From Pseudomonadota bacterium (GTDB lineage: Bacteria; Pseudomonadota; Alphaproteobacteria; Sphingomonadales; Govanellaceae): 64,000 nucleotides of DNA. Numbering within the stretch: position 1 is the stretch's first letter; each line of letters starts with the position of its first letter. A model generated the notes under the pieces. The model did not search any database and was not told where the DNA came from. It worked only from the letters and a program-made list of their open reading frames with translations. The DNA is taken from NCBI GenBank assembly GCA_003577275.1, contig QEVO01000005.1:164386-228385 (forward strand), written 5' to 3'. Position numbers and translations under genes: made by a program. Shown piece by piece: positions 25,297-32,028 of this stretch.

Positions 25297-25604
25297 AGCC
25301 GCATCAATCGCCGCCGCCGCGCCGCGTCCTCGGCCTGCGCGACACCGCCGTCAAGATCGGCCGCTCGGTGGCCTGGCTTTATAAAAAAACCAACCGCCGC
25401 GCGCTGGAGGCCAAGGGCTTCCCGCCGCCGCTGGAAATCCCCGGGCTGCTGGCCTGGGATGAAGTCGCCATCGACCGCTGGCTCGATAGCCAAATGCCGC
25501 CCGCGCTGCGCCCGCGCGATGCCGAGCTGCCCGATCAATGGGCGCGCGAGCTCGACGCCCGCGCCGCCCGCCTCGCCGTTCAACCGAAAGGACACGCCGC
25601 ATGA
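25293..25604 (+). CDS. AlpA/excisionase-like MerR-type DNA-binding protein
   Basis: A 103-residue protein. RDTAVKIGRSVAWLYKKTNRRALEAKGFPPPLEIPGLLAWDEVAIDRWLDSQ at about residues 16-67 is the AlpA-type winged HTH pattern. Such proteins act as excisionases or activators of prophage integrase expression. It lies in the early operon rather than beside int, so it may link induction to excision. Start set at the ATG overlapping the previous stop. Confidence 0.7.
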   Translation: MKPHQSPPPRRVLGLRDTAVKIGRSVAWLYKKTNRRALEAKGFPPPLEIPGLLAWDEVAIDRWLDSQMPPALRPRDAELPDQWARELDARAARLAVQPKGHAA

Positions 25605-25804
25605 GAAAGCGTGATCTCGACAAGGCCCGCGCCGCCGCCGGCGCGTTCCTGAAAATCACCGAGCCGGTCGCCCGCCGCCTCGGCGCGCCCTTAGGCGGCG
25701 TCACGCCCGATGAAATCGCCATGGCCGAGGACAAGGCCATGGACCTTTACGACGCACTAAAACCTTTAATGAGGCTTTATCATGACACAACCTTTGCCGC
25801 CTGA
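25601..25804 (+). CDS. Small phage protein of unknown function
   Basis: A 67-residue protein (MRKRDLDKARAAAGAFLKITEPVARRLG) predicted helical, ending LYDALKPLMRLYHDTTFAA. ATGA overlap with the AlpA-like gene and a 23-base overlap with the next gene argue for expression, but function is unknown. Confidence 0.5.
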   Translation: MRKRDLDKARAAAGAFLKITEPVARRLGAPLGGVTPDEIAMAEDKAMDLYDALKPLMRLYHDTTFAA

Positions 25805-26150
25805 AGGCCCCGGCACCTTGTGGGGCCAGCCCATCGCCGAATGGGATTTCAAGCTCGCCGACGATCGCCTCGCCGCCACCGTCACCTTCGACGGCCGCAG
25901 TTGGAACATCGTCATCGAGCACGCAGCCCACGGCCAGCTTGACGCCTGGCCGGCGCTTTATGTAGCGGCCCCCTTGGGCCAGGCGGCGCGGGTGATCGAA
26001 CGCACCACCTTTCGCACCCTTGAAACCGCCATGGCCATCGCCCGGCGCTTCGTCCACGCCTTCGGCCGCGGCCGGATCGTGCTTTCCACCTGGGATTGCG
26101 CCGGCCAAACCTACCGCCCCCTCATCACTGAACAAAGAAAGCCGCACTGA
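25782..26150 (+). CDS. Phage protein of unknown function
   Basis: A 122-residue protein (MTQPLPPEGPGTLWGQPIAEWDFKL). It has alternating strands (ATVTFDGRSWNIVIEHAAHGQL) and a helix ETAMAIARRFVHAFGRGRIV, i.e. a compact alpha/beta fold. The ATG precedes the end of the upstream gene; the stop shares a base with the next ATG. Not recognised. Confidence 0.5.
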   Translation: MTQPLPPEGPGTLWGQPIAEWDFKLADDRLAATVTFDGRSWNIVIEHAAHGQLDAWPALYVAAPLGQAARVIERTTFRTLETAMAIARRFVHAFGRGRIVLSTWDCAGQTYRPLITEQRKPH

Positions 26151-26602
26151 TGCCAGCCAAACAAAAGCGAGGATCCAAAAAAGGCCCGCGCCGCAACGGC
26201 GATTTGTTCGCCCTCGATAAATTCATCGGCGCTCGCCTGTGTCAAATCCGCACCGCGCAGGGCTTGACGCAAAAAGGATTGGCGGCGCTGTTAAAATTAT
26301 CTCATCAACAGGTGCAAAAATACGAAACCGGCGCCAACTGCATCAGCGCCGCCCGGCTTTGCCGCACCGCCCGCGTGTTAGGGGTCGCGGTCACTGATTT
26401 CCTGCCGGCCGATGACGCGCCGGCGTGGCCGCAAACCGCGCAGCCCCACGGCGGCGTGTTTCGCGCCAGCATCACCGCCAACCAGCACTTCTCAAACTTG
26501 TCGCCGGAAATGCAAGCCGCCATGCGCGCGCTCGTCAAGGCCGCCGCCAACATTCCCGCGCTCCCATGGGGAGAGGGTCAGGGTGAGGGGGAACAACCAT
26601 GA
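26150..26602 (+). CDS. XRE-family transcriptional regulator
   Basis: A 150-residue protein with a basic tail and an HTH at about residues 25-75: LCQIRTAQGLTQKGLAALLKLSHQQVQKYETGANCISAARLCRTARVLGV. This type (QQVQKYETGANxIS) is the alphaproteobacterial phage/plasmid repressor class. As the second repressor-like gene of the prophage and part of the early operon, it may shut off early transcription later. ATG shares a base with the previous stop. Confidence 0.8.
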   Translation: MPAKQKRGSKKGPRRNGDLFALDKFIGARLCQIRTAQGLTQKGLAALLKLSHQQVQKYETGANCISAARLCRTARVLGVAVTDFLPADDAPAWPQTAQPHGGVFRASITANQHFSNLSPEMQAAMRALVKAAANIPALPWGEGQGEGEQP

Positions 26603-26808
26603 AACCCTATCGCCATTTGCCCGATAATGTCCGCCGCCACATCGTCAAAGTCGCCAGGGAAAATTTTTGGGCGCGCATTGATAACATGCCCGCCGACATG
26701 AACGCTTTCTGGAACCGCGAGGCGACCAAATACATCGACAGCGCGCTGACCGACGCCGCCATCATCGCCGCCACCGAAGTCTGGAACATGAAGGAGCGCG
26801 GATCATGA
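26599..26808 (+). CDS. Small phage protein of unknown function
   Basis: A 69-residue protein (MKPYRHLPDNVRRHIVKVARENF) with helical character and an FWNREATKYIDSAL segment. ATGA overlaps at both ends place it firmly in the early operon. No family recognised. Confidence 0.5.
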   Translation: MKPYRHLPDNVRRHIVKVARENFWARIDNMPADMNAFWNREATKYIDSALTDAAIIAATEVWNMKERGS

Positions 26809-27023
26809 GACCTCGCGCCGCGCCGACCGAATTCGTCAACGTCTGGTGCAGGGTCACCCGCGTCACTGATGCAGCCGTTCGCATCCTCATCGATGACGAT
26901 GACATCGTGCAGGTGTGGATCCCGAAAAGCCAACTGAAATATCCCGATCAGGCCAAGGTGACGGGCGAAGTTTTGTGCCTCGCCATGACCGAATGGATCG
27001 CCACGCAGAAAGGATTGATCTGA
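26805..27023 (+). CDS. Small phage protein of unknown function
   Basis: A 72-residue protein (MRPRAAPTEFVNVWCRVTRVTDAAVRILIDDDDIVQVWIPKSQL) with a run of beta strands and a D-rich turn, resembling small OB-fold or SH3-like proteins. Overlapping ATGA on both sides. Function unknown; nucleic-acid binding is possible by fold only. Confidence 0.5.
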   Translation: MRPRAAPTEFVNVWCRVTRVTDAAVRILIDDDDIVQVWIPKSQLKYPDQAKVTGEVLCLAMTEWIATQKGLI

Positions 27024-27475
27024 TGACCGAAGCCACTTCTCCAGCCCGCGAAGGCGGGGATCCAGTAAAAGGCCCTCTTGACACCCAAGTCGGCGGCGAT
27101 TGGTACAGCCGGCTGGCCATTCAGCCGGTCGAAGTGGCCATGAAAAATCATTGGGACGCCTGCGCCTTCATGGCCTTGCAGTACCTCACCCGCCACCGCG
27201 CCAAGGATGGCCGCAAGGATTTGGCAAAAGCCCGCCACTGCCTGGCCTTGCGCCGCCACTTCCGTCCCAATCGCCGGCCGGGCCGCATCAAGTACGCCGA
27301 CTACTTGCGGGAGAACGCCATCCATCTCGACGATGCGATGGCGATCGCGGCTCTGTGGCGCTGGGTCGAGGACGGCGGCGAGCTGCACTACATCATCGCG
27401 CAGGACGCCATCGATTGGCTGATGGCTGAATGCTACCCGCTCTTGACCTGCGAAGGCCCGCGCGTGGCGGAATAA
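27023..27475 (+). CDS. DUF3310-like phage protein (SaV-type nucleotide-kinase-associated)
   Basis: A 150-residue protein. The central YSRLAIQPVEVAMKNHWDACAFMALQYLTRHRAKDGRKDLAKARHCL is the DUF3310 pattern: a Q/W-rich start, IQPxE, then the 'KYLxRxKxGxxDLxKAxxYL' helix. DUF3310 proteins occur in phage replication regions, in some cases joined to dNMP kinases. The second half (ENAIHLDDAMAIAALWRWVED) is extra. It is the last gene of the coupled early operon. Confidence 0.7.
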   Translation: MTEATSPAREGGDPVKGPLDTQVGGDWYSRLAIQPVEVAMKNHWDACAFMALQYLTRHRAKDGRKDLAKARHCLALRRHFRPNRRPGRIKYADYLRENAIHLDDAMAIAALWRWVEDGGELHYIIAQDAIDWLMAECYPLLTCEGPRVAE

Positions 27476-27649
27476 CGGATCACGGTTGGCCGCCGGCGCG
27501 GGACAGCATCACCCGCGCGAAGGCTGCGACAACTGCGGGAGTGTCGCGGGTTCTGCCCTCTCTTGCCAAACAACCCCGCAGCGCCGGTGGGACGGTTTTG
27601 AAGCGCCATCCGCGACCGGCACCCAACATCAACTAAGGAGGATCAGTCG
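27476..27649. other. Leader of the DHH phosphoesterase gene
   Basis: 174 bases with no gene. Ends with a strong ribosome-binding site (AAGGAGGA) before the ATG at 27650. No promoter clearly identified. Confidence 0.4.
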
Positions 27650-28564
27650 ATGACCTACAAACCTGACGTTTTTCTTTATCACGCCCCTTGCGATGACGGC
27701 TTCGGCGCGGCCTGGGCCGCGTGGCGGAAGTGGGGCGACGAGGTTGAATATATCCCCGGCACCTACGGCAAGGCCCCGCCAGACGTCACCGGCAAACACG
27801 TGCTGATGGGTGACTTTTCATTCAAGCGGCCGGCGTTGGAAGACATGGCCAACAAAGCCAAGTCCATCATCATCCTCGATCACCACAAGACGGCTGAGGA
27901 AGACCTTGCCCCTTTCAAGGTGGAGTTCTGCGGCGACGCGCTCCTGGCGGCCGCAGATATCCCCGGCATGTTGCGCGATATGGCCGAACTGAACCGCCCG
28001 CCCATCCTCGCCCACTTCGACATGACCAAATCCGGCGCACGGTTGACGTGGGAATTCTGCCACCCTGAAAAGTTAGTGCCGCATTTAATCCGCTTTATTG
28101 AGGACCGAGATTTATGGCGTTTTGCCTTACCCCACACCAGGGACGTGAGCCTTCTGTTGCGCAGCTATCCTTACGATTTACAAACATGGTCCGTCCTTGA
28201 CGAAGCCATGGAACGCAACATCGATGGCGTCTTGCAGGAAGCCGCCGGCATCAGCCGGTTTTACAATCAGAAGATTGATGAAATGCTCAAGCAATGCCGC
28301 CAGATCAAGCTGGATGAATTTGAAATCCCGGCGGTCAATTGTTCCTGGGCGTTTGCGTCCGATGTCGCCCATGAACTGTTGCTGTTAAACCCGAACGCCC
28401 CCTTCACCGCCACCTACTATGATCGCGGCGACGGCCGCCGCTCTTTCTCGCTGCGTTCGGATGACGACCGCCGCGACGTTTCTGAAATCGCCCGCAGATT
28501 TGGCGGCGGCGGCCACCGCAACGCCGCCGGTTTTGAAACCACTATCCCATGGGAGCAAAAATGA
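27650..28564 (+). CDS. DHH/DHHA1-family phosphoesterase
   Basis: A 304-residue protein. HAPCDDGFGAAWAAW (residues 10-24) supplies the first Asp pair; MGDFSF gives the second motif; ILDHHKT (residues of about 75-81) is the DHH signature; GGGHRNAAGF near the C-terminus is the DHHA1 substrate-binding loop. Members (NrnA, RecJ-like, GdpP-like) hydrolyse short oligonucleotides or cyclic dinucleotides with Mn or Mg. It lacks added sensor domains, so NrnA-type nano-RNA or pAp hydrolysis is most likely; cutting of a defence second messenger is a tempting but unsupported alternative. Confidence 0.85.
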   Translation: MTYKPDVFLYHAPCDDGFGAAWAAWRKWGDEVEYIPGTYGKAPPDVTGKHVLMGDFSFKRPALEDMANKAKSIIILDHHKTAEEDLAPFKVEFCGDALLAAADIPGMLRDMAELNRPPILAHFDMTKSGARLTWEFCHPEKLVPHLIRFIEDRDLWRFALPHTRDVSLLLRSYPYDLQTWSVLDEAMERNIDGVLQEAAGISRFYNQKIDEMLKQCRQIKLDEFEIPAVNCSWAFASDVAHELLLLNPNAPFTATYYDRGDGRRSFSLRSDDDRRDVSEIARRFGGGGHRNAAGFETTIPWEQK

Positions 28565-28923
28565 TCCACATCATCGAAAAACTCACCACCGCCAACGCCG
28601 GCACCAACGACCTCGATGCCGACGTGATGGAACATTTGGGATGCGCCGTGAAGCGGACCGGCTATTGGCAATATAAGGGCGATCCATACGGTGCTGGCGC
28701 GCAGCGCTGGTACCGTATCCCGGAGCTAACCTCCAGCATTGATGGCGCCATCCAATTCATCCGCGATCGGCAAGTAAATGAACCCACAATCATCCTCCAT
28801 ATGGAACCAAGTGCGACTACCGCCTGGATCACCATTCCGCCCGCAAGACGCGCGCGGATGGCGCGCGCCAGCACCGCACCGCTGGCGCTCCTCGCCGCCT
28901 TCCTGTCGGAGCCGCTGCCATGA
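28561..28923 (+). CDS. Small phage protein of unknown function
   Basis: A 120-residue protein starting MIHIIEKLTTANAGTNDLDADVMEHLG, ATGA-coupled to the DHH gene. The middle (GYWQYKGDPYGAGAQRWYRIPELTSSIDGAIQFI) resembles small phage proteins of the type 'DIAxxLG...W......PxYTxSIDAA', which are common and uncharacterised. The C-terminal part is Arg/Ala-rich. Confidence 0.6.
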   Translation: MIHIIEKLTTANAGTNDLDADVMEHLGCAVKRTGYWQYKGDPYGAGAQRWYRIPELTSSIDGAIQFIRDRQVNEPTIILHMEPSATTAWITIPPARRARMARASTAPLALLAAFLSEPLP

Positions 28924-29324
28924 GCACCGGAGAACATGTTCTAAGCGCCCTGCAATTTATGGCAATAGCGGTGATCATCGTCACCCTCGGCCGCGAACTT
29001 CCCAAGGCCGCGCGACGCGCCTGGCGCATGACGCGGGATATGTCATTCCGCTGGCGGCGGCGGCGCTTCATCGGCCGCCGTCAATTCACGGGATCGGCGC
29101 GCCAGCGGGAGCTGCAAGACTGGCGCGATTTCAACCAAGCCATCCTCGACGAGCCCGTCGACGGATGGACCTATCAGGACGGCAAACGCCCCACCTTCGG
29201 CGATATCGTCGCGCGCGCCGAGGAAAAATATGCGTCTGGCCTAGTCGCGCTCGATAACATTAAACAGCGCGGCTACATCTCCCGCCGCCTCAGCCAGGCG
29301 GCTAAACAGGAGCAAAAATCATGA
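28920..29324 (+). CDS. Membrane-anchored phage protein of unknown function
   Basis: A 134-residue protein with an N-terminal membrane helix (LQFMAIAVIIVTLG), then a very basic stretch (RRWRRRRFIGRRQF) and a helical C-terminus (ELQDWRDFNQAILDEPVDGW). Coupled by ATGA to both neighbours. Function unknown; the topology predicts a short outside part and a cytoplasmic basic tail. Confidence 0.5.
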   Translation: MSTGEHVLSALQFMAIAVIIVTLGRELPKAARRAWRMTRDMSFRWRRRRFIGRRQFTGSARQRELQDWRDFNQAILDEPVDGWTYQDGKRPTFGDIVARAEEKYASGLVALDNIKQRGYISRRLSQAAKQEQKS

Positions 29325-29602
29325 CAACGCGCCCAATGAAAGCCATCCCTGTCAGTGCCGCGGAAAAGATCGCTAAGGCTTACGGCTATGATCAGATCGT
29401 CATTATTGGCCGCCGCGTGGGCGAGGAACACGAACCACATGGCGAACATGTGACAACCTACGGAATGGCGCCGGATCATTGCCAGGTTGCCGCACGCATG
29501 GGAGATTTTCTGAAGTTCAAAATCATGCAATGGCCGCCGGAGCTTGCCGAAAAGTGCGATGCCTGCGGCTCATTGTATACACCCCTGGCATTGACTCCCT
29601 AA
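29321..29602 (+). CDS. Small phage protein of unknown function
   Basis: A 93-residue protein. AAEKIAKAYGYDQIVIIGRRVGEEHEPHGEHVTTYG followed by HCQVAARMGDFLKFKIMQW resembles small phage proteins with an 'AKxxxYDQVVIxAR......EHVTTYGxxxxHC' pattern, known in many prophages but uncharacterised. A CDACGS motif near the end may bind metal. Last gene before the tRNA-Leu. Confidence 0.6.
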   Translation: MTTRPMKAIPVSAAEKIAKAYGYDQIVIIGRRVGEEHEPHGEHVTTYGMAPDHCQVAARMGDFLKFKIMQWPPELAEKCDACGSLYTPLALTP

Positions 29603-29637
29603 ACCGCCGCCCCTAGTCTGCCGGTCGCGCTGGGTGT

Positions 29638-29726
29638 GGCCCCGTGGCGAAACTGGTAGACGCAGCAGACTTAAAATCTGCCATTGGGCAACCGATGTGC
29701 CGGTTCGACTCCGGCCGGGGCCACCA
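29638..29726 (+). tRNA. tRNA-Leu (UAA anticodon), complete
   Basis: An 89-base class II tRNA with encoded CCA. Acceptor GGCCCCG/CGGGGCC pairs fully, anticodon stem GCAGA-CTTAAAA-TCTGC gives TAA, and a long variable arm and a T arm (GCCGG-TTCGACT-CCGGC) follow. It lies between phage genes and 72 bases ahead of the integrase. Its D-arm region GTGGCGAAACTGGTAGACGCA is identical to the tRNA fragment at 32110-32151, while acceptor and anticodon stems differ. Confidence 0.95.
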
Positions 29727-29733
29727 CTATGGT

Positions 29734-29784
29734 AGGATCTGATCCCTGATATCCGATCCCTGACCACTGACCACTGATCCCTGG
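29734..29784. repeat. GATCCCTGA / ACCACTGA short repeats between tRNA-Leu and int
   Basis: Degenerate tandem units (GATCTGATCCCTGATATCCGATCCCTGACCACTGACC...) related to those at 23038-23068. They fill the gap between the tRNA and the integrase start. Confidence 0.5.
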
Positions 29785-29798
29785 CATGGAGCCACCCC

Positions 29799-30941
29799 AT
29801 GGCGCAATTAAAGATCCGTCACCTCGTCGTTAAGCCCGGCCGCAAGGGCAGCGTCCGCTGCTTCTGGCAGCCCGCGCCGGCCTTGCGCAAGCTCGGCTGG
29901 CGCGGCCACGCGCTGAAAGACGGCGAGGGCAATTTTCTGCCCCTCCCCCAGGCGATCGCCGCTGCCGAGGCCATGAACGTCCAGCTCGACGCCTGGCGCC
30001 AGGGCGACCGCGCCGCCGGCCTGCCCGGCAAGCCGCCGGCCGCCGACAGCTTGAGTGCGCTCATCGACGCCTACAAGGCCAGCCGCCACTACCAGACCAA
30101 AAGGCCGGCGACGAAAAAGGGCTACGATCACCTCCTCGCCGCGCTCATCCGTTGGGCCGGCGATACGCCGATCGCCGCCATCACCGCGCCCCGCGTCCAA
30201 GTGCTCTATGAAAGTTTGTATGACCGTACCCCAGGGCGGGCCAACCACCTCATCACCATGCTGCGCACCGTCATGGCCTACGCCGTGCGGATGGGCAAGC
30301 TGCCGACCAACCCGGTCAGCAAGCCCAGGCTCATGGGCAACCGGCCGCGCCATCAGGTTTGGCCGGAAAGCGGCATGGAAGCCGCTGTGCGCGCCGCCGA
30401 CGCCATGGGTTACCATTCGCTCGGCACCGCCGTCATGATGGCCTTCTTCCTCGCCCAACGGCCCACCGACGTGCGCGAAATGACCCGCGCCAGCTACCGC
30501 GACGGCAAGTTCATCTTCCGCCAGTCAAAAACCGGCGCCGCCGTCGACGTCCCCGCCGTAGCAGAACTGCAGCGCCGGATCGCCGCCGAGCTCGCCCGCC
30601 ACGATCACCTGACGATCCTGATTTGCGAAACCACCGGCCGGCCATGGACGGAAGATAACCTATCCCACGTCTTTGCGCGGGCCCGCGCCGCGGCGCTCGC
30701 CGACGCCCCGGAAATCGGCGACCTCCTGTTCCGCGACTTTCGCCGCACCGGCGTGGTGCAGCTGGCGCTCGCCGGCAACGACGTGCCGCGCATCGCCTCG
30801 GTCAGTGGGCACAGCCTGAAGACCGTGCATGAGATCCTCGAAACCTACCTGCCGCGCACCAGCGAGCTGGCCGCCCAGGCCATCGCCAACCTGGAAACCT
30901 ACCGCGCCCAGGCCAAACTCAAGGGGGGAGGCGGGCTATAA
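29799..30941 (+). CDS. int: Tyrosine-type site-specific integrase
   Basis: A 380-residue phage integrase. An N-terminal arm-binding-like region (RHLVVKPGRKGSVRCFWQPAPALRKLGWRG) is followed by a core-binding SAM-like domain (residues of about 85-175). The catalytic half shows AQRPTDVREM (first Arg), FRDFRRTGVVQLALAG (second Arg; the usual His of HxLR appears to be Arg), VSGHSLKTVHEILETYLPRT (His/nucleophile Tyr). GGAG precedes the ATG. It follows a complete tRNA-Leu and sits about 1.2 kb from the tRNA-Leu fragment at the host junction, consistent with tRNA-Leu as target. Confidence 0.95.
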   Translation: MAQLKIRHLVVKPGRKGSVRCFWQPAPALRKLGWRGHALKDGEGNFLPLPQAIAAAEAMNVQLDAWRQGDRAAGLPGKPPAADSLSALIDAYKASRHYQTKRPATKKGYDHLLAALIRWAGDTPIAAITAPRVQVLYESLYDRTPGRANHLITMLRTVMAYAVRMGKLPTNPVSKPRLMGNRPRHQVWPESGMEAAVRAADAMGYHSLGTAVMMAFFLAQRPTDVREMTRASYRDGKFIFRQSKTGAAVDVPAVAELQRRIAAELARHDHLTILICETTGRPWTEDNLSHVFARARAAALADAPEIGDLLFRDFRRTGVVQLALAGNDVPRIASVSGHSLKTVHEILETYLPRTSELAAQAIANLETYRAQAKLKGGGGL

Positions 30942-30942
30942 C

Positions 30943-30972
30943 TTGACAATCGCCGGTGGGCGGGCATAGGAT
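30943..30972 (+). promoter_or_regulatory. Promoter of the RNA-immunity leader
   Basis: TTGACA at 30943-30948 is an exact -35, and TAGGAT at 30967-30972 is a good -10 with 18-bp spacing. It starts two bases past the integrase stop and drives a structured 200-base leader. Confidence 0.7.
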
Positions 30973-30979
30973 CACGCCC

Positions 30980-31180
30980 GGTGCTAGAAACACCTTAGTA
31001 GGCGGTCACCGCCCCCGGCAGCAGGCGGCATTTTTATGCCCAGATCACGTATCGTCCTTATGCCGGGAGCGGGTGAATAAAATACCCCTCGGGGGAATAA
31101 ACCCGCCAGTCCTACTACTGGTTTCTAGCTCCCGGCGCCCAGGCCGAGCCTGGGTTCATGGCCTAGAAAGCCTAAGTAGG
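30980..31180 (+). ncRNA. P4 cI / P1 c4-type antisense immunity RNA leader
   Basis: Three related blocks: seqA-like CTAGAAACACCTTAGTAGG (30984-31002), seqC-like CTAGAAAGCCTAAGTAGG (31163-31180), and between them CCTACTACTGGTTTCTAG (31111-31128), which is nearly complementary to both. The first and third display CTAGAAA in hairpin loops (GGTG/CACC and GGC/GCC stems). The middle block sits inside a structure closed by GCCGGGAG/CTCCCGGC with GCGGGT/ACCCGC inside. This sense-antisense-sense order is that of phage P4 immunity, where a small RNA pairs with the leader and causes early termination. RNA ends are not known from sequence. Confidence 0.65.
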
Positions 31181-31189
31181 ACACATTCC

Positions 31190-31519
31190 ATGACCAGCTA
31201 TTTACTGCCCGCCTTCGCGGACTATCAGCGCGCCTATGTGGCGGCTGAACAAAACTCCCTCGACTGCGACCAAGACCCGGCGAGCCTGTGGCGCGCCGCC
31301 CTGCAAGAGCTCATCGCAGCCACCCCAGCGGCTGACGCCACCGACGCCGCCATCCAGATCATTCTGGCGGCGGAAGACGCCCTGATGGACCAAGCCCACG
31401 GCCACCCCATCACTGACCTCGCCACCCGGCACCTGGTCCAGGCCGCCCGGTTCCTCCTCGCCCTCGGCGCGCCGACATTGGACCCAGCCTATGCGCAGCG
31501 CCTCGGCCTCAATCATTAG
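31190..31519 (+). CDS. Small protein controlled by the antisense leader
   Basis: A 109-residue protein (MTSYLLPAFADYQRAYVAAEQNSLDCDQDP) that is helical, acidic and alanine-rich. It starts ten bases after the seqC-like block, the place of the target gene (kil in P4, ant operon in P1). No homologous family is recognised; an anti-repressor or host-toxic role is suggested only by position. Confidence 0.55.
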   Translation: MTSYLLPAFADYQRAYVAAEQNSLDCDQDPASLWRAALQELIAATPAADATDAAIQIILAAEDALMDQAHGHPITDLATRHLVQAARFLLALGAPTLDPAYAQRLGLNH

Positions 31520-31533
31520 AAGGGCTTGGCTCG

Positions 31534-32028
31534 ATGAAAATCACCAGATTGCACATCCCATATCTAGTTGCAAAAGCCGGCCGCAATGGCGCTACCCGGT
31601 ATTTTTGGCAACCAGGCCCCACTCTAAGGAAACAAGGTTATCGCGGCGTGCGACTATCCGATGATTTTAATCTAGCAAGAAAGGAAGCTGACCACTTAAC
31701 CAGCCAGGTCAAATCTAAAACAAAAAACAAGAGAAAAAATGATCGGCCCCAAGGCATTTATATCTTTACCGCAAAGCATCACATAAAAGTAGGAATATCC
31801 AACCATCCAATAAGGCGACTAAGTGCTGTGCAATCTCATAACAGCGCCGACGTCGCCTTGGCTTTTTTTTGGTTGCCTCTGCATTGCAGCGCGCCGGCGC
31901 TAGAATTAGAAATTCATGCAAAGCTTGGCAGGCTCCACTTGCGCGGCGAATGGTTTAAAGCAGACGCCATTGAAGTAGCCAAAACTATCATTGAGCTGGA
32001 CGCCAAACAGGGAACGAAAAAAGAATAA
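31534..32028 (+). CDS. Integrase N-terminal-like region fused to a GIY-YIG (T5orf172/MUG113) domain
   Basis: A 164-residue protein. Residues 1-45 (RLHIPYLVAKAGRNGATRYFWQPGPTLRKQGYRG) match the N-terminus of the integrase 1.7 kb upstream (LVxKxGRxGxxRxFWQPxPxLRKxGxRG). After a Lys/Asn-rich linker, residues of about 75-150 (GIYIFTAKHHIKVGISNHPIRRL ... ELEIHAKLGRLHLRGEWFK) have the T5orf172/MUG113 form of GIY-YIG nuclease: GIYIF strand, KVGIS strand, Arg, and the late E..IH..L and GEWF. Base composition is clearly AT-richer than its neighbours. A nuclease guided by an integrase-type DNA-binding region is inferred. Confidence 0.75.
   Translation: MKITRLHIPYLVAKAGRNGATRYFWQPGPTLRKQGYRGVRLSDDFNLARKEADHLTSQVKSKTKNKRKNDRPQGIYIFTAKHHIKVGISNHPIRRLSAVQSHNSADVALAFFWLPLHCSAPALELEIHAKLGRLHLRGEWFKADAIEVAKTIIELDAKQGTKKE

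Noticed and set aside
27650..28564. DHH protein as a complete RecJ
   Set aside because: It is half the usual size and lacks the OB and extra domains of RecJ; NrnA-like is a better fit.
29638..29726. tRNA-Leu as a direct attL partner of the 32.1 kb fragment
   Set aside because: The two are in opposite orientation, so they cannot be the two ends made by a normal integration.
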